DNA from: an uncultured cyanobacterium
Lineage (GTDB): Bacteria > Cyanobacteriota > Cyanobacteriia > PCC-6307 > Cyanobiaceae
Reading direction: 5' to 3'
Length of the DNA: 53,798 nt
Assembly: GCA_903856805.1 (NCBI GenBank)
Contig: CAIOCZ010000100.1
Coordinates: 1-53,798, forward strand
Shown: positions 36,734 through 46,167 of the stretch, piece after piece
How the letters are laid out: every line of letters starts with the position of its first letter
How positions within the stretch are numbered: position 1 is the first letter of the stretch
Program-made: the position numbers and the translations under genes
Notes under the pieces: model-generated
The model's input: the letters and a program-made list of their open reading frames with translations, nothing else
Databases searched by the model: none
Told to the model about the DNA's origin: nothing

Positions 36734-38086
36734 ATGGCTGCGGTGGGCGAACAGCTGGAACTGGTGCTCTCAGATCTGGCGCGGGATGGCCAGGCGGTCG
36801 GGAGGCATCAGGGCCAAGTGGTGTTTGTGGATGGCGGCCTGCCGGGCGAAACCGTGCGGGCGCGGATCACCGGCGTGGCGCAACGCCATCTGCGGGCCCG
36901 ATTGGTGGCGGTTGTGAGCCCATCGCCCCAACGACGCCGGTCACCGTGCATCCTGGCAGACCATTGTGGGGGCTGCAGTCTTCAACCCCTCAGCGACGAC
37001 GGTCAACAGGTCTGGAAGCAACAACTGGTTGAGCAGACCCTGCAACGGATCGGTCAACAACAACTCCCGCTCAAGCCATTGCTGGCTAGTCCCACGGGGC
37101 TGGGCTATCGCAACCGGGCCGTCATCCCTCTGGAGCGCACCGAGACGGGCCAGTTGCGGGCGGGCTATTACCGCCGCGGCTCCCATCGGATTGTGAATAT
37201 GAACCGCTGTCCGGTGCTCGATCCCCGCCTCGACGCCTTGGTGGAGCCCCTGAAATCCGACCTGGAAGCCAGTGGTTGGCGGGTGGATCGCCACGGCCAA
37301 GCCGGCGGAGGATTGCGCCATCTGGCCCTGCGCCTTGGGGTGCACACCGGCCAGGTGCTGATCACCCTGATCGCCACCGACACCGATCTGCCCGGCTTGG
37401 ACGCGCTGGCGGCCCATTGGATGGAGCGCTGGCCCGAGGTGGTTGGGGTTGTCCTCAATCTTCAACCGGAGCCCTCCAATCTGCTGATGGGGCGGGACAC
37501 CCGCTTGATCCGGGGACAGGCCTGGCTGGACGAACGCTTTGCCGGCTTGAGCTTGCGCCTTGCCGCCGACACCTTCTTTCAGGTGAACACCCTGCAGGCC
37601 GAACGAGTGGTGCCGCTCTTGCTGCAAGGCTTGCCCACCCAGGCCGGACGGCTCGTGGACGCCTACTGCGGCATCGGAACGTTCTCGCTCCCCTTGGCCG
37701 ACGCGGGCTGGTCGGTGCTGGGGCTTGAACTCCACCCCGCCGCCGTGGCCCTGGCAAGGCACAACGCCGAGGCCAATGGGCTCAGCCAGCAGGCACGCTT
37801 CCTGCAGGCCGATGTGGCGGAAGCCCTGGGCGCTCACCTGGGCGAGGCCGATGCCCTGCTCCTCGATCCACCCCGCAAAGGTTTGGCGGCCCCGGTGTTG
37901 GAGGCAATTTTGGCGCAGCCTGTTCCCCGACTCCTCTATCTCAGTTGCGATCCAGCCACCCTGGCCCGCGACCTGGCCCAGTTGAGCGGCGTTGATGCCC
38001 CCTATGAGCTCGTGGCCGTTCAACCGATCGACCTGTTCCCCAACACCAGCCATGTGGAGGTGCTGGCCACCTTGGTGCTCCGCTGA
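36734..38086 (+). CDS. rlmD: 23S rRNA (uracil-5-)-methyltransferase, RlmD/RumA type
   Basis: Adds the C5 methyl group to a uridine of 23S rRNA using S-adenosylmethionine. The 450-residue protein has an N-terminal TRAM domain, the Fe-S cluster cysteines in [10 protein letters not shown] and RCPVLD, the SAM motif [15 protein letters not shown], the LDPPRKG motif, and the catalytic cysteine in [13 protein letters not shown]. The TrmA/RlmC/RlmD family is clear. RlmD is the likeliest member from the TRAM plus Fe-S arrangement, though RlmCD-type dual activity is possible. Convergent with pheT. Confidence 0.9.
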   Translation: MAAVGEQLELVLSDLARDGQAVGRHQGQVVFVDGGLPGETVRARITGVAQRHLRARLVAVVSPSPQRRRSPCILADHCGGCSLQPLSDDGQQVWKQQLVEQTLQRIGQQQLPLKPLLASPTGLGYRNRAVIPLERTETGQLRAGYYRRGSHRIVNMNRCPVLDPRLDALVEPLKSDLEASGWRVDRHGQAGGGLRHLALRLGVHTGQVLITLIATDTDLPGLDALAAHWMERWPEVVGVVLNLQPEPSNLLMGRDTRLIRGQAWLDERFAGLSLRLAADTFFQVNTLQAERVVPLLLQGLPTQAGRLVDAYCGIGTFSLPLADAGWSVLGLELHPAAVALARHNAEANGLSQQARFLQADVAEALGAHLGEADALLLDPPRKGLAAPVLEAILAQPVPRLLYLSCDPATLARDLAQLSGVDAPYELVAVQPIDLFPNTSHVEVLATLVLR

Positions 38087-38112
38087 GTTTCAGCGTTGCG
38101 TTGGGGTGCCAC

Positions 38113-40569
38113 TCAGCTGCGCAACTGGGCCGAAAACTGGCTTTCCAGGGCCTTCCGGACCTTCTGGTGGGCCATCTCTACCTCCTCATCGGTGAGGGTG
38201 CGGCTCGGGTCGCGATAGCGCAGGCGGAACGCCTGGCTGCAGCATCCTTCAGCCACCTGATCGCCCGTGTAGCGGTCCACCAGATCCGCCTGCTCGAGTA
38301 AAGGTTTGCCGGCCTTTCGAATGGCCTTGAGCAGGGCACTCGCGGTGGTCTCCACCCCCACCACCAAGGCGAGATCGCGTTCGGAGGCCGGCACGGTGGC
38401 GAAGGGACGGAAGGTTGGCTGCCAGCGGTTGTGACGCGTGGTGGCGTCCAGGAGCGGAGCCAGGGCCAACTGGAACAGATAGGTGGAATCGGGCAAATCC
38501 AATTCCTCTGTCAGTGCGGGATGCAGCTGGCCAAACCAGCCCACCGCGCGCCCCTCCAGGGCCAGTTCGGCGGTTCGACCTGGATGCAGTAGCCCTTCTT
38601 GCGTTGGTTGATTGGGCTCTCGATCCTCAATCGGCAGTTGGAAGGGGGCAAGGGCGGCCTGAAGCACCCCGCGGGCTTCGTAGTAGTCGGGATGACGGGG
38701 CTTGCCATTGCTGCTCCAACGCTCGGAACGCCGTTCCCCCGCGATCACCCCCACCAGCAAGGTCTGCTCCTCCACGGCGTCGCCCTGACCCAGAAACACC
38801 CGGCCGATTTCAAAGGCCCAGAAGCCGGTTTGGGACGCCTGCAGGTTGCGGCGGGCGCTCTGCAGAAGCTCCTGATGCAAGTTGTCGCGTAAGTGGCCGT
38901 AATCGGCCAACAGCGGATTCGCCAGGGGGATTCGCCCTGGGGCCGCCGTCACCAGCGACAGGGCACAGGTTTCCTGCAAGCCTGCGGCGCAGAGGGCGCG
39001 GCGCAGGCGCCGTTCCGCCTGTTGCTCGGGGGTCAGGCCCCCCGGTTCGAGGGGATCGGGGAGATGGGCGGCGAACTGGTCGTAACCCACCAATCGGGCC
39101 ACCTCTTCGATGAGATCCACCGGTCGCTGCAGATCCCTGGCCCGGGCGGCCGGCACCTGCACCAGCCAACCATCCTCTGTGGGGCTGAGGGAGCAGCCCA
39201 GGGCCGTGAGGGTCTGTTCGATCCGCTCATCGCCGAGGTCCTCCGGCTCACCGGCCACCACCACGGGTCCCAGCAGGTTGTGCAGCGCATCGCGATCCAG
39301 GGCCAGGGGCTGGCGAGGCTCCGGCGACCGCTGATGCAGCCAACGCCCCTCCACCTCAGCGCCGGCCAGCTCCTGCAACAACTGCACCGCGCGATCCGCG
39401 GCAGTGAGGGTGGCTTCCCGGGGCAGTCCCTTCTCGAAGCGGCTGCTGGCTTCGCTGCGGAGGGCCACGCTGCGGGCCGAGCGCCGCACCGCCTGGGGCG
39501 AGAACACGGCCGCCTCCAGCCAGATCGCGGTGGTGTGGTTCTGCACCGCTTCCGCCGCTCCCCCCATCACCCCAGCCAGGGCGATCGGCTGGTCGGCGTA
39601 GGTAACCAGCAGGGCATCGTCGCTCAGGGAACGCTGCTCGCCGTCCAGGGTGACCAGCGATTCTCCCGTTCTCGCCTGACGCAGCCCTAGTTGGGCCGGA
39701 TCGCTCTGCCCCCCGGCCAGGCGAGCCAGGGCCTCCCGATCGAAGGCGTGCAGGGGTTGGCCCGTTTCAAGCATCACCAGGTTGGTGATATCCACCACGT
39801 TGTTGATCGGCCGCACCCCGGCCCGCTCCAGCCGTTGGCGCAGCCAGGGAGGAGAGGGCGCCACCGTCACTCGGGTCAGGGCGGTGACGCTGAACAGCCC
39901 CCCAGCCTCGATCGCCCGTTGGGCCTCGGCTGAAGCCGCCAGGGGCAGGGCGGCCATGGCGGCGGGAACGGCGGCGAAGCGGGTGGAGCCTCCACAGAGG
40001 GCCGCCACCTCGCGGGCAATGCCCTGCATGGAAAGACCGTCGGGGCGATTGGCGGTGATGGCCAACTCCAGCACCTGGTCGTCCAGGCCAAAGACGGGCC
40101 CCACGGGCGCGCCAGGGGGGGGCAACGCCGGGAGCACGTCATCGAGAATCGCGATGCCGTCGCTGTTGTCCGCCAGGCCCAGCTCCCGGAGGGAGCAGAT
40201 CATGCCGCTGCTGGCCACGCCGCGCAGTTCCGCCGGTTTGATGGTTAACCCCACCGCTGGCAGGGTGCTGCCCACCAGTGCCACCGGAACGTGAATTCCG
40301 GCGCGCACATTGGCGGCACCGCACACGATCTGGAGGGGCTCCCCCTGGCCGACGGCAACCCGGCAGACGCTCAATTTGTCCGCATTGGGGTGGGGTTGGC
40401 GGTCTTCCACGTATCCCACCACCACTCCGGCGGCGCGGGCGGCCAGATCCTCAATCGCTTCCACTTCAAAGCCGGCCATGGAGAGGCGTTCCGCCAGCTG
40501 CTGCGGTTCCAGGTCGGCCGGCTCCACCTGCACGAGCTCGCTGAGCCACTGGAGCGAAACCCGCATCAA
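38113..40569 (-). CDS. pheT: Phenylalanyl-tRNA synthetase beta subunit
   Basis: Beta chain of the alpha2-beta2 enzyme that charges tRNA-Phe and edits tyrosine. At 818 residues it has the expected length. The N-terminal tRNA-binding OB domain has PHPNADKLSVCRV and VCGAANVRAG. B3/B4 editing and B5 domains follow, then a catalytic-like core, and the C-terminal anticodon-binding FDX-ACB domain (PFATVPASERDLALVV, YTGDQVAEG). The alpha subunit gene (pheS) is not in the window, so the subunits are encoded apart, as in most cyanobacteria. Confidence 0.97.
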   Translation of the reverse strand: MMRVSLQWLSELVQVEPADLEPQQLAERLSMAGFEVEAIEDLAARAAGVVVGYVEDRQPHPNADKLSVCRVAVGQGEPLQIVCGAANVRAGIHVPVALVGSTLPAVGLTIKPAELRGVASSGMICSLRELGLADNSDGIAILDDVLPALPPPGAPVGPVFGLDDQVLELAITANRPDGLSMQGIAREVAALCGGSTRFAAVPAAMAALPLAASAEAQRAIEAGGLFSVTALTRVTVAPSPPWLRQRLERAGVRPINNVVDITNLVMLETGQPLHAFDREALARLAGGQSDPAQLGLRQARTGESLVTLDGEQRSLSDDALLVTYADQPIALAGVMGGAAEAVQNHTTAIWLEAAVFSPQAVRRSARSVALRSEASSRFEKGLPREATLTAADRAVQLLQELAGAEVEGRWLHQRSPEPRQPLALDRDALHNLLGPVVVAGEPEDLGDERIEQTLTALGCSLSPTEDGWLVQVPAARARDLQRPVDLIEEVARLVGYDQFAAHLPDPLEPGGLTPEQQAERRLRRALCAAGLQETCALSLVTAAPGRIPLANPLLADYGHLRDNLHQELLQSARRNLQASQTGFWAFEIGRVFLGQGDAVEEQTLLVGVIAGERRSERWSSNGKPRHPDYYEARGVLQAALAPFQLPIEDREPNQPTQEGLLHPGRTAELALEGRAVGWFGQLHPALTEELDLPDSTYLFQLALAPLLDATTRHNRWQPTFRPFATVPASERDLALVVGVETTASALLKAIRKAGKPLLEQADLVDRYTGDQVAEGCCSQAFRLRYRDPSRTLTDEEVEMAHQKVRKALESQFSAQLRS

Positions 40570-40721
40570 TCCGGAACCATCAGGATTCGATTCTAAGAAG
40601 TCATTGGGCCGACCACCCCTGCCTTGGGATTGGTAGGAGGTGTTGTCGGCTTCAGGGGAGGGTTGGGAGGTAAAGTGTCAGATTGTCACCTCGCTTCGCT
40701 CTCGCGGCGCAACGTCCTTCC

Positions 40722-40916
40722 ATGGCCAAAAACAAGGGCGTCCGGATCGTGATCACTCTTGAGTGCACGGAATGCCGGTCCAACCCCGCCAAGCGGTCCC
40801 CTGGCGTGTCTCGTTACACCTCCCAGAAAAACCGCCGCAACACCACCGAACGGCTCGAACTGAAAAAGTTCTGCCGCCACTGCAACGCCTCCACGGTGCA
40901 TAAGGAGATCAAGTGA
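40722..40916 (+). CDS. rpmG: 50S ribosomal protein L33
   Basis: A 64-residue ribosomal protein from the ATG at 40722. Family features are [25 protein letters not shown] and [20 protein letters not shown]. Both CxxC pairs (CTEC and CRHC) are kept, so this is the zinc-binding C+ form. It lies 154 bases before rpsR on the same strand, the common rpmG-rpsR order. It diverges from pheT. Confidence 0.97.
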   Translation: MAKNKGVRIVITLECTECRSNPAKRSPGVSRYTSQKNRRNTTERLELKKFCRHCNASTVHKEIK

Positions 40917-41070
40917 ATTCGTCGGCCTGATCTTGAGGCCTTCGCACCCCGCACCGTGCTGCAGCGTTTGAGATCCAGCTCCTTGGAAGCCCCCCATCCG
41001 TTGGGACGCGGCCAGGATCAGGTTCAGCAGCTGAGCAGAGTTCTTTTTTCCTTCCGTTCCCCGTTCTCCC

Positions 41071-41292
41071 ATGTCAAGTTCTTTTTTCAAGAAGCGTCTT
41101 TCACCGATCAAACCCGGTGACCCGATCGACTACAAGGATGTCGATCTGCTCAAGAAATTCATCACTGAACGCGGCAAAATCCTGCCCCGTCGTCTCACGG
41201 GCCTCACCGCCAAGCAGCAGCGTGATCTGACCAATGCCGTCAAGCGGGCCCGGATCGTTGCCTTGCTTCCCTTCGTGAATCCCGAAGGCTGA
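41071..41292 (+). CDS. rpsR: 30S ribosomal protein S18
   Basis: A 73-residue S18 with the usual core [43 protein letters not shown]. It lacks cysteine pairs, normal for cyanobacterial S18. The 154-base gap after rpmG contains a short GGCCT/AGGCC inverted repeat but nothing that decides a regulatory role. The nuclease gene starts two bases after its stop. Confidence 0.97.
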
Positions 41293-41293
41293 G

Positions 41294-43372
41294 TTGCCCC
41301 CCTCCCCCCGAGCGATCGGTGTCGGCGATCTGGTCGGCCTGAACGACGCAAAGGGTCCCCAGCTGGCCCTGGTGCTGCAACTTCGCGGCACCAGGGCCGA
41401 TCTTGTTGTGGGCTACGAGGGCCGTGCCCAACAGGTGCCGCTGCGTCTCCTGGATCGTCTGGCCGCCGCTGGCGCCAGCGATGTGCAACGCCTCCATCAA
41501 GCCCCTTGGTGCCTTGAGTCGGTCACGGTGGCTGCGGCCTTGCCATCCCTGCGGGACCTTGCGGCCGCCTGGCTGTTGCTCCAGCCCGACAGCCCTGGCG
41601 CCACCCCGATACCGACCGAGCTGCCGGCCTTCGTTGAGTTGGTCTGTGGAGAGATCGTTCCCGCCAGGCTCGCCGCCTGCTGGCTTTGGTTACAGGGGCG
41701 TCAGACCCTGTTCCGTTGGCGGCAGGGCCAGGTGGAACCTCGCTCCCTCGCGGAGGTGCAGCGGCTCCGTCGTGAGCGACGCCAACTGCAGTTGATCGAG
41801 CAGCGCCGCCAGCAATGGCATGGGGCCCTGCGCCAACGGCGCCCCTTAGCCGTGGAATCCCTGGAGGCCGACCAGCTCCAGGATTTAGAGCTGTTGCGGC
41901 GCTGGGTCTGTGGTGACACCCAGGAGCCCCTGCCGCCGGAGTTACGGCGCGCTCTGCAGGGTTGCCACTGCGCCCCGGACGCCGCCGCCATTCGCCACCT
42001 GCTGGTGGACCTGGGCCAGTGGTCCCGTCACCACCTGCCCTCCCTGGAGGCCTCGATCTGGCAGTCCGGCTTCAGCCCTGCCCTCCAGCAGGAGACGGAG
42101 CGTTTGCTGGCCTTGGCCGCTAGCCCCTGCCCCGGTGATGAGCGTCGCCAGGACCTCACCGCTCTGCACACGGTGACCATCGATGACGAGGACACCCTCG
42201 ATATCGACGATGGTGTGGCCTTGGAATGGCTCGCGGATGGGAGGGAGCGCCTCTGGATCCACATCGCCGACCCCGGGCGCTTGGTGATGCCCGACAGCCC
42301 CCTCGACCTGGAGGCGCGACGGCGGGCCAGCAGCCTCTATCTGGCCCAGGGAAGCTTGCCGATGTTCCCGTTGGAGCTGGCCAACGGCGCCTTCAGCCTG
42401 CGCCAGGGGCAGCGCTGCGCCGCCTGGAGCCTGGCGGTGGACCTCGATGCCGATGGTGCAGTGGCCAGTTATCACCTCAGCCGTAGCTGGGTGAAGCCCA
42501 CCTACAAACTCTCCTATGGCGATGCCGATGAGCTGATCGAGCTGGCGCCCCCCCAGGAGCAGCTGCGGGCCATCCACGCCTTGATGGAACGCCGAAGGCA
42601 GTGGCGCCTCCGGCAGGGCGCCCTCGTCCTGGATCAAGCGGAGGGGCGGATCCGCTGCCGCCCGAACTCCGCCACGCTGCCGAACGAGCCAGGGGATCCC
42701 ATCGCCAGCCTGGAAATTACAGAGCCGAGCCCATCGCGCCTGATGGTGGCTGAGGCCATGATCCTGGCTGGGGCCGTCGTGGCAGCCCATGGACTGGAGC
42801 ATGGCTTGGCCCTGCCCTATCGCAGTCAACAGTCCGCTGTTCTGCCGCCCGAGGCGGAGCTTCAGGCGCTGCCCCCCGGCCCGGTTCGCCATGCCGCCCT
42901 CAAGCGCTGCCTCAGCAGGGGCCACATGGGCTGCACGGCGGCCCCCCATTTCAGCCTTGGCCTTGCCGCCTACGTGCAGGCCACGTCGCCGATCCGTCGC
43001 TATGCCGATCTGCTGGTGCAGCGTCAGTTGCAGGCGCTCCAGGACGACGTCCCCCCCCTGGATCAACCTGCCGTTTCAGCGCTGTTGCTGGCCTTAGAGA
43101 GTCCCCTGCGTCAGGGCATTCAGATCAGTCGCGACGACCAGAGGCACTGGCAACAGGTGTGGTTCGAGCACCATCCCCAAACCCAATGGCGCGCCCAGTT
43201 TCTGCGCTGGCTTCGTCCCCAAGACCACCTGGCTCTGGTCTATCTCGAAGACCTGGCCATGGAGCTCCCAGCGGAATGTCCGCCCCGCAGCCAACCTGGA
43301 GACGCTGTGCTGATACGGGTTCAACAGGTGGATTCCCTGGCCGATCAATTGCGCCTGCAAGCATCTGCATAG
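41294..43372 (+). CDS. RNase II/RNase R family exoribonuclease
   Basis: A 692-residue 3'-5' exoribonuclease. The RNB active-site motif is HTVTIDDEDTLDIDDG, followed by LWIHIADPGRLV and YVQATSPIRRYADLLVQRQL, so the catalytic aspartates are present. The N terminus has only weak cold-shock-like features. A short S1-like end (GDAVLIRVQQVDSLADQLRLQ) finishes the protein. The start is a TTG at 41294, accepted because it lies just after rpsR and no better start is near. RNase II rather than RNase R is favoured by length. Confidence 0.9.
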   Translation: MPPSPRAIGVGDLVGLNDAKGPQLALVLQLRGTRADLVVGYEGRAQQVPLRLLDRLAAAGASDVQRLHQAPWCLESVTVAAALPSLRDLAAAWLLLQPDSPGATPIPTELPAFVELVCGEIVPARLAACWLWLQGRQTLFRWRQGQVEPRSLAEVQRLRRERRQLQLIEQRRQQWHGALRQRRPLAVESLEADQLQDLELLRRWVCGDTQEPLPPELRRALQGCHCAPDAAAIRHLLVDLGQWSRHHLPSLEASIWQSGFSPALQQETERLLALAASPCPGDERRQDLTALHTVTIDDEDTLDIDDGVALEWLADGRERLWIHIADPGRLVMPDSPLDLEARRRASSLYLAQGSLPMFPLELANGAFSLRQGQRCAAWSLAVDLDADGAVASYHLSRSWVKPTYKLSYGDADELIELAPPQEQLRAIHALMERRRQWRLRQGALVLDQAEGRIRCRPNSATLPNEPGDPIASLEITEPSPSRLMVAEAMILAGAVVAAHGLEHGLALPYRSQQSAVLPPEAELQALPPGPVRHAALKRCLSRGHMGCTAAPHFSLGLAAYVQATSPIRRYADLLVQRQLQALQDDVPPLDQPAVSALLLALESPLRQGIQISRDDQRHWQQVWFEHHPQTQWRAQFLRWLRPQDHLALVYLEDLAMELPAECPPRSQPGDAVLIRVQQVDSLADQLRLQASA

Positions 43373-43438
43373 CTGCCTTATTTCGTCGACCTACGGGGTG
43401 GCTCTGCCTAGGCTCGGCCCGCGGTCCGTGCCCAACCT

Positions 43439-44140
43439 TTGACCTGGACCTCCTGTCCGCCCGATCCCCTCGCCTGGGTCACCTGGAGGGACCTGGCCCT
43501 GCACCTGCTGTCAACCCCGTGGCTGGCGTTGCCGCTAACGGGCCTTGGTCTGGGGTGTGGGCTGGGGTGGGTTGGCTTGCGCGGCTGGGGACGCCCGAGC
43601 TTGGTCCTTCTGGGGATGGTGGTGTTGGGCTTCCTGTACTCCCCGATCAGCACCGCCGCCCTCAGCCAATGGCTCGATCGCCAGCGGCCGATGGCCACCG
43701 CCCTCCCCACCTCCGTTGCCGTTCTGGTGGGCCGGGGCCCGCAGATTGCCCAGGCCACCACCACCCTGGCGGCCCGGCTCCAACGCGACGGGCTGGTGGA
43801 GCAGGTGTATGTCTCTGGAGACAGTCAGGCGACGGCGGATCAGCTGCTGCGCCTCGGGGTTCCCAGCGGGGAGGTGTTTGGCGATGACTGTGCCCGCACC
43901 ACCTGGGAGAACGCCACCCGCACGGCCAGCTGGCTGCGTCAACGGCAGCCCCCTGTCTTGGCGATCACCCTGATCACCGACCGCTGGCAGTTGCCCCGGG
44001 CGGCGCTGGCCTTCCAGCGCCAGGGCATCGCTGTCCGCCCCGTGGCAGTCCCCCTGCCCATCTCAGCGTCGGAGCAGAACCACCTGGCGCTCCGTGAAAC
44101 GGCAGCCACCCTGCTGTATTGGGTCCAAGGCCGGCTTTAA
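43439..44140 (+). CDS. YdcF/ElyC-like DUF218 membrane protein
   Basis: A 233-residue protein with a TTG start at 43439. Two N-terminal membrane segments (near residues 20-45 and 53-70) are followed by the DUF218 domain (AVLVGRGPQIAQATTTLAARL, EQVYVSGDSQAT, GDDCARTTWENATRTASWLR, LITDRWQLPRAALAFQRQGI). The domain occurs in ElyC/YdcF, tied to envelope integrity in E. coli. Function here is unproven. It is convergent with the FAD oxidoreductase gene, with 3 bases between stops. Confidence 0.85.
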   Translation: MTWTSCPPDPLAWVTWRDLALHLLSTPWLALPLTGLGLGCGLGWVGLRGWGRPSLVLLGMVVLGFLYSPISTAALSQWLDRQRPMATALPTSVAVLVGRGPQIAQATTTLAARLQRDGLVEQVYVSGDSQATADQLLRLGVPSGEVFGDDCARTTWENATRTASWLRQRQPPVLAITLITDRWQLPRAALAFQRQGIAVRPVAVPLPISASEQNHLALRETAATLLYWVQGRL

Positions 44141-44143
44141 CCC

Positions 44144-45976
44144 TCAGCTGGCCGCCAGCCGTGACACCCGCAGCCAGGGGCCCCAGGGGTTGGCACAGCC
44201 GATCAGGGCTACCGCCCTGCCCTCTCCCCCCTGCTGAAGCCAGTGATGAAGGGCCGGTTCCAGGGTGATCAAGGGCCAGGTCGCCCCATCGACGTCAAGG
44301 AAGTAACCAGTGGCCGCATCGCCCCGTAGCTGACCACGCCAGAGCTGTTCCCCCCGCTCCACCGGAGCCTGGTGTGGATCCAGCGCGATCGTATCCCCCG
44401 TCAGGCAGCCGTTTTGATCCAGGCGGGAGGGGTCATCGAGCACCGCCCGTTGGCGCTGTCGCCACTGCGGGTGGTGCCAGGGGGTATCCCAGAGGGGCAC
44501 CACGCCGGCCGGGGCCTGGGCGTCCTCGATCAGGGCCTGTTGCAACTGGCGCACCGGCAACTCGGCGGGCAGCCGTCCCGTTATCAGGCAGAGGGCCGCC
44601 GCCTGGCCAGCAGCCTGACCGAGGTTGAGCACGAGGGGCTGCAGACGGGTGGCCCCGTTGGCCATGTGACTCACACTGACGTTCTTATCGGCGGCCAAAA
44701 GGTTGACGACCGTTGCACTGACCAGGGCGCCATAAGGCACCGCAAAGGGAGTTCCGCTCCAGCGCCCCCCCCAAGGGCAGCTTTTGGGGGCCAGCGACCA
44801 GTCGGGGCCGGGATAGTGGTGATCGTTGGCGTAGTTCCCCACAGCGATCGCCGTGGTAGCCCCGGCGGCGTTCATGGGCAGGGCCGCGATCTGGGCGCCT
44901 GGCCCCTGGGGCAGCAGCTGCTGTTCCACCACCACCTCCAGTCCCACGAGCCGTCGACCCTCGCGCCAGTAGGGCATCAGCGCCAGGGCCTCCTGCCCCT
45001 GCAGCTGCCCCTGCAGGGCCTCAGCGGCGGTCGGGAAAGCGGCTCCCCGCACCAGCCATCCGTCACTGGCCGCCTCCAGGGCCGTCGCGAACTGGTCACT
45101 GTGGTCGCGCATCGCCGCCGCCAGGCTGGGGTCCAGGTCCTGCGGATCACCGACAAAGGCCCGAGCAAGACCGTGATGCCAGTCATTGCCGTGAAGGGGC
45201 CAGTTGAGCATCACCAGGCCTCCGGGGAGCCGTCCATAGGTGATCGTGCGGGCCAGGCCAAAGGCCTCGCTGGCGCCGCTGAAGGGTTCCGCCAAGACCG
45301 GCAGGTCCGAGCCTCGGGGGCTCTCTTGGTTGGGGGGTCTGTCCTGGGTGAGTTGCCCCACCACGACCCAGGTCGGTGACTGCACCGGCTGGGATTGAAA
45401 GAAGGGATCGTTGGCCAGGGCCACCTGGGGGGGTGCGCTGGGTTCCTGCCACTGCTCCCGGGCTTCCCAGCCGAGTCGGAAGGGGACGTCCGCGAGGGCC
45501 AGCAGGTCGCCCCGGTCGCTGCCATCAATCACCAGCTGGGGTTGCAGGGTGATGGCGTCCTCGCCTCGCTGCAGCAGCACCTCGGTGATCCGATCCCCCT
45601 GGCGGTGCACCGCCAGAAGCCGACAGCCGGGCCACCAGGTGAGGTTGGCTTCCGCCCCAAGCCAGCGCCGCAGGATCGCTTCCGCCCGCTCCGGTCGGTA
45701 GCCGAAGCAGCTCACCCAGTTGTGATCCAGGCCACCCGGTTGCTCTCGTTGCAGCTCCCGCAGCAGGGCGCCCCACAATCCGGTTTGCCAGGGGCTCAGT
45801 TCGTTGCCATCGGGACAGCAGACCCCCGCAGAACTCACCATCCCCCCCAGCCATCCGCCAGGGGTGAGCAGCAGGGTGGCGGCGCCACCCCGGGCCGCCT
45901 GCAGGGCCGCCGCGATCCCACCGGTGCCTCCGCCCCAGACGAGTACATCGGCAGAGAGGTTCGGGGGGGCGATCAT
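44144..45976 (-). CDS. FAD-dependent oxidoreductase of unknown substrate
   Basis: A 610-residue protein from the ATG at 45976. The N terminus has the FAD-binding Rossmann motif DVLVWGGGTGGIAAALQAARGG, then GGWLGGMVSSAGVCC and VIDGSDRGDLLALADV, the pattern of the FAD-dependent oxidoreductase class with xanthan-lyase-like relatives. The middle and C-terminal domains end with a beta-rich region (GYFDLVDG-like). The substrate is not known. It is divergent from metG, with a strong stem-loop in the gap. Confidence 0.8.
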   Translation of the reverse strand: MIAPPNLSADVLVWGGGTGGIAAALQAARGGAATLLLTPGGWLGGMVSSAGVCCPDGNELSPWQTGLWGALLRELQREQPGGLDHNWVSCFGYRPERAEAILRRWLGAEANLTWWPGCRLLAVHRQGDRITEVLLQRGEDAITLQPQLVIDGSDRGDLLALADVPFRLGWEAREQWQEPSAPPQVALANDPFFQSQPVQSPTWVVVGQLTQDRPPNQESPRGSDLPVLAEPFSGASEAFGLARTITYGRLPGGLVMLNWPLHGNDWHHGLARAFVGDPQDLDPSLAAAMRDHSDQFATALEAASDGWLVRGAAFPTAAEALQGQLQGQEALALMPYWREGRRLVGLEVVVEQQLLPQGPGAQIAALPMNAAGATTAIAVGNYANDHHYPGPDWSLAPKSCPWGGRWSGTPFAVPYGALVSATVVNLLAADKNVSVSHMANGATRLQPLVLNLGQAAGQAAALCLITGRLPAELPVRQLQQALIEDAQAPAGVVPLWDTPWHHPQWRQRQRAVLDDPSRLDQNGCLTGDTIALDPHQAPVERGEQLWRGQLRGDAATGYFLDVDGATWPLITLEPALHHWLQQGGEGRAVALIGCANPWGPWLRVSRLAAS

Positions 45977-46070
45977 CGAAGCGGAGCACACCAGGTGTCT
46001 GATCCTGCTTCGTCGCCTGGGCGATCGGTAAGATCCAGATCTGGGCTGTGCTGCCGGGGGTCATGGTGGG

Positions 46071-46103
46071 CAGCTTCCAGCGGCGTTAGCCGAATGGAAG
46101 CTG
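46071..46103. promoter_or_regulatory. Nested stem-loop upstream of metG
   Basis: Outer arms CAGCTTCCA (46071-46079) and TGGAAGCTG (46095-46103) pair perfectly. Inside them CGGC-GTTA-GCCG (46081-46092) forms a second stem with a tetraloop, leaving only one base bulged on one side and two on the other. It ends 64 bases before the metG ATG. Only TTTC follows on the plus strand, so a strong terminator is unlikely; a leader element is inferred. Confidence 0.55.
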
Positions 46104-46167
46104 TTTCAGCGCAACCTCGTCCCCACCTCCCCGATCTGCTCCCTGTCGTGGCCTCCGTCGTCCATCG

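Noticed and set aside
36941-38053. Open frame of 370 codons opposite rlmD
   Set aside because: A shadow of rlmD, which has all catalytic motifs; the antisense translation has none.
39040-39060. GGTTCGA sequences resembling tRNA T-loops (here and at 43160, 48328 and 52680)
   Set aside because: All lie within firm coding regions and lack the flanking acceptor and anticodon stems.
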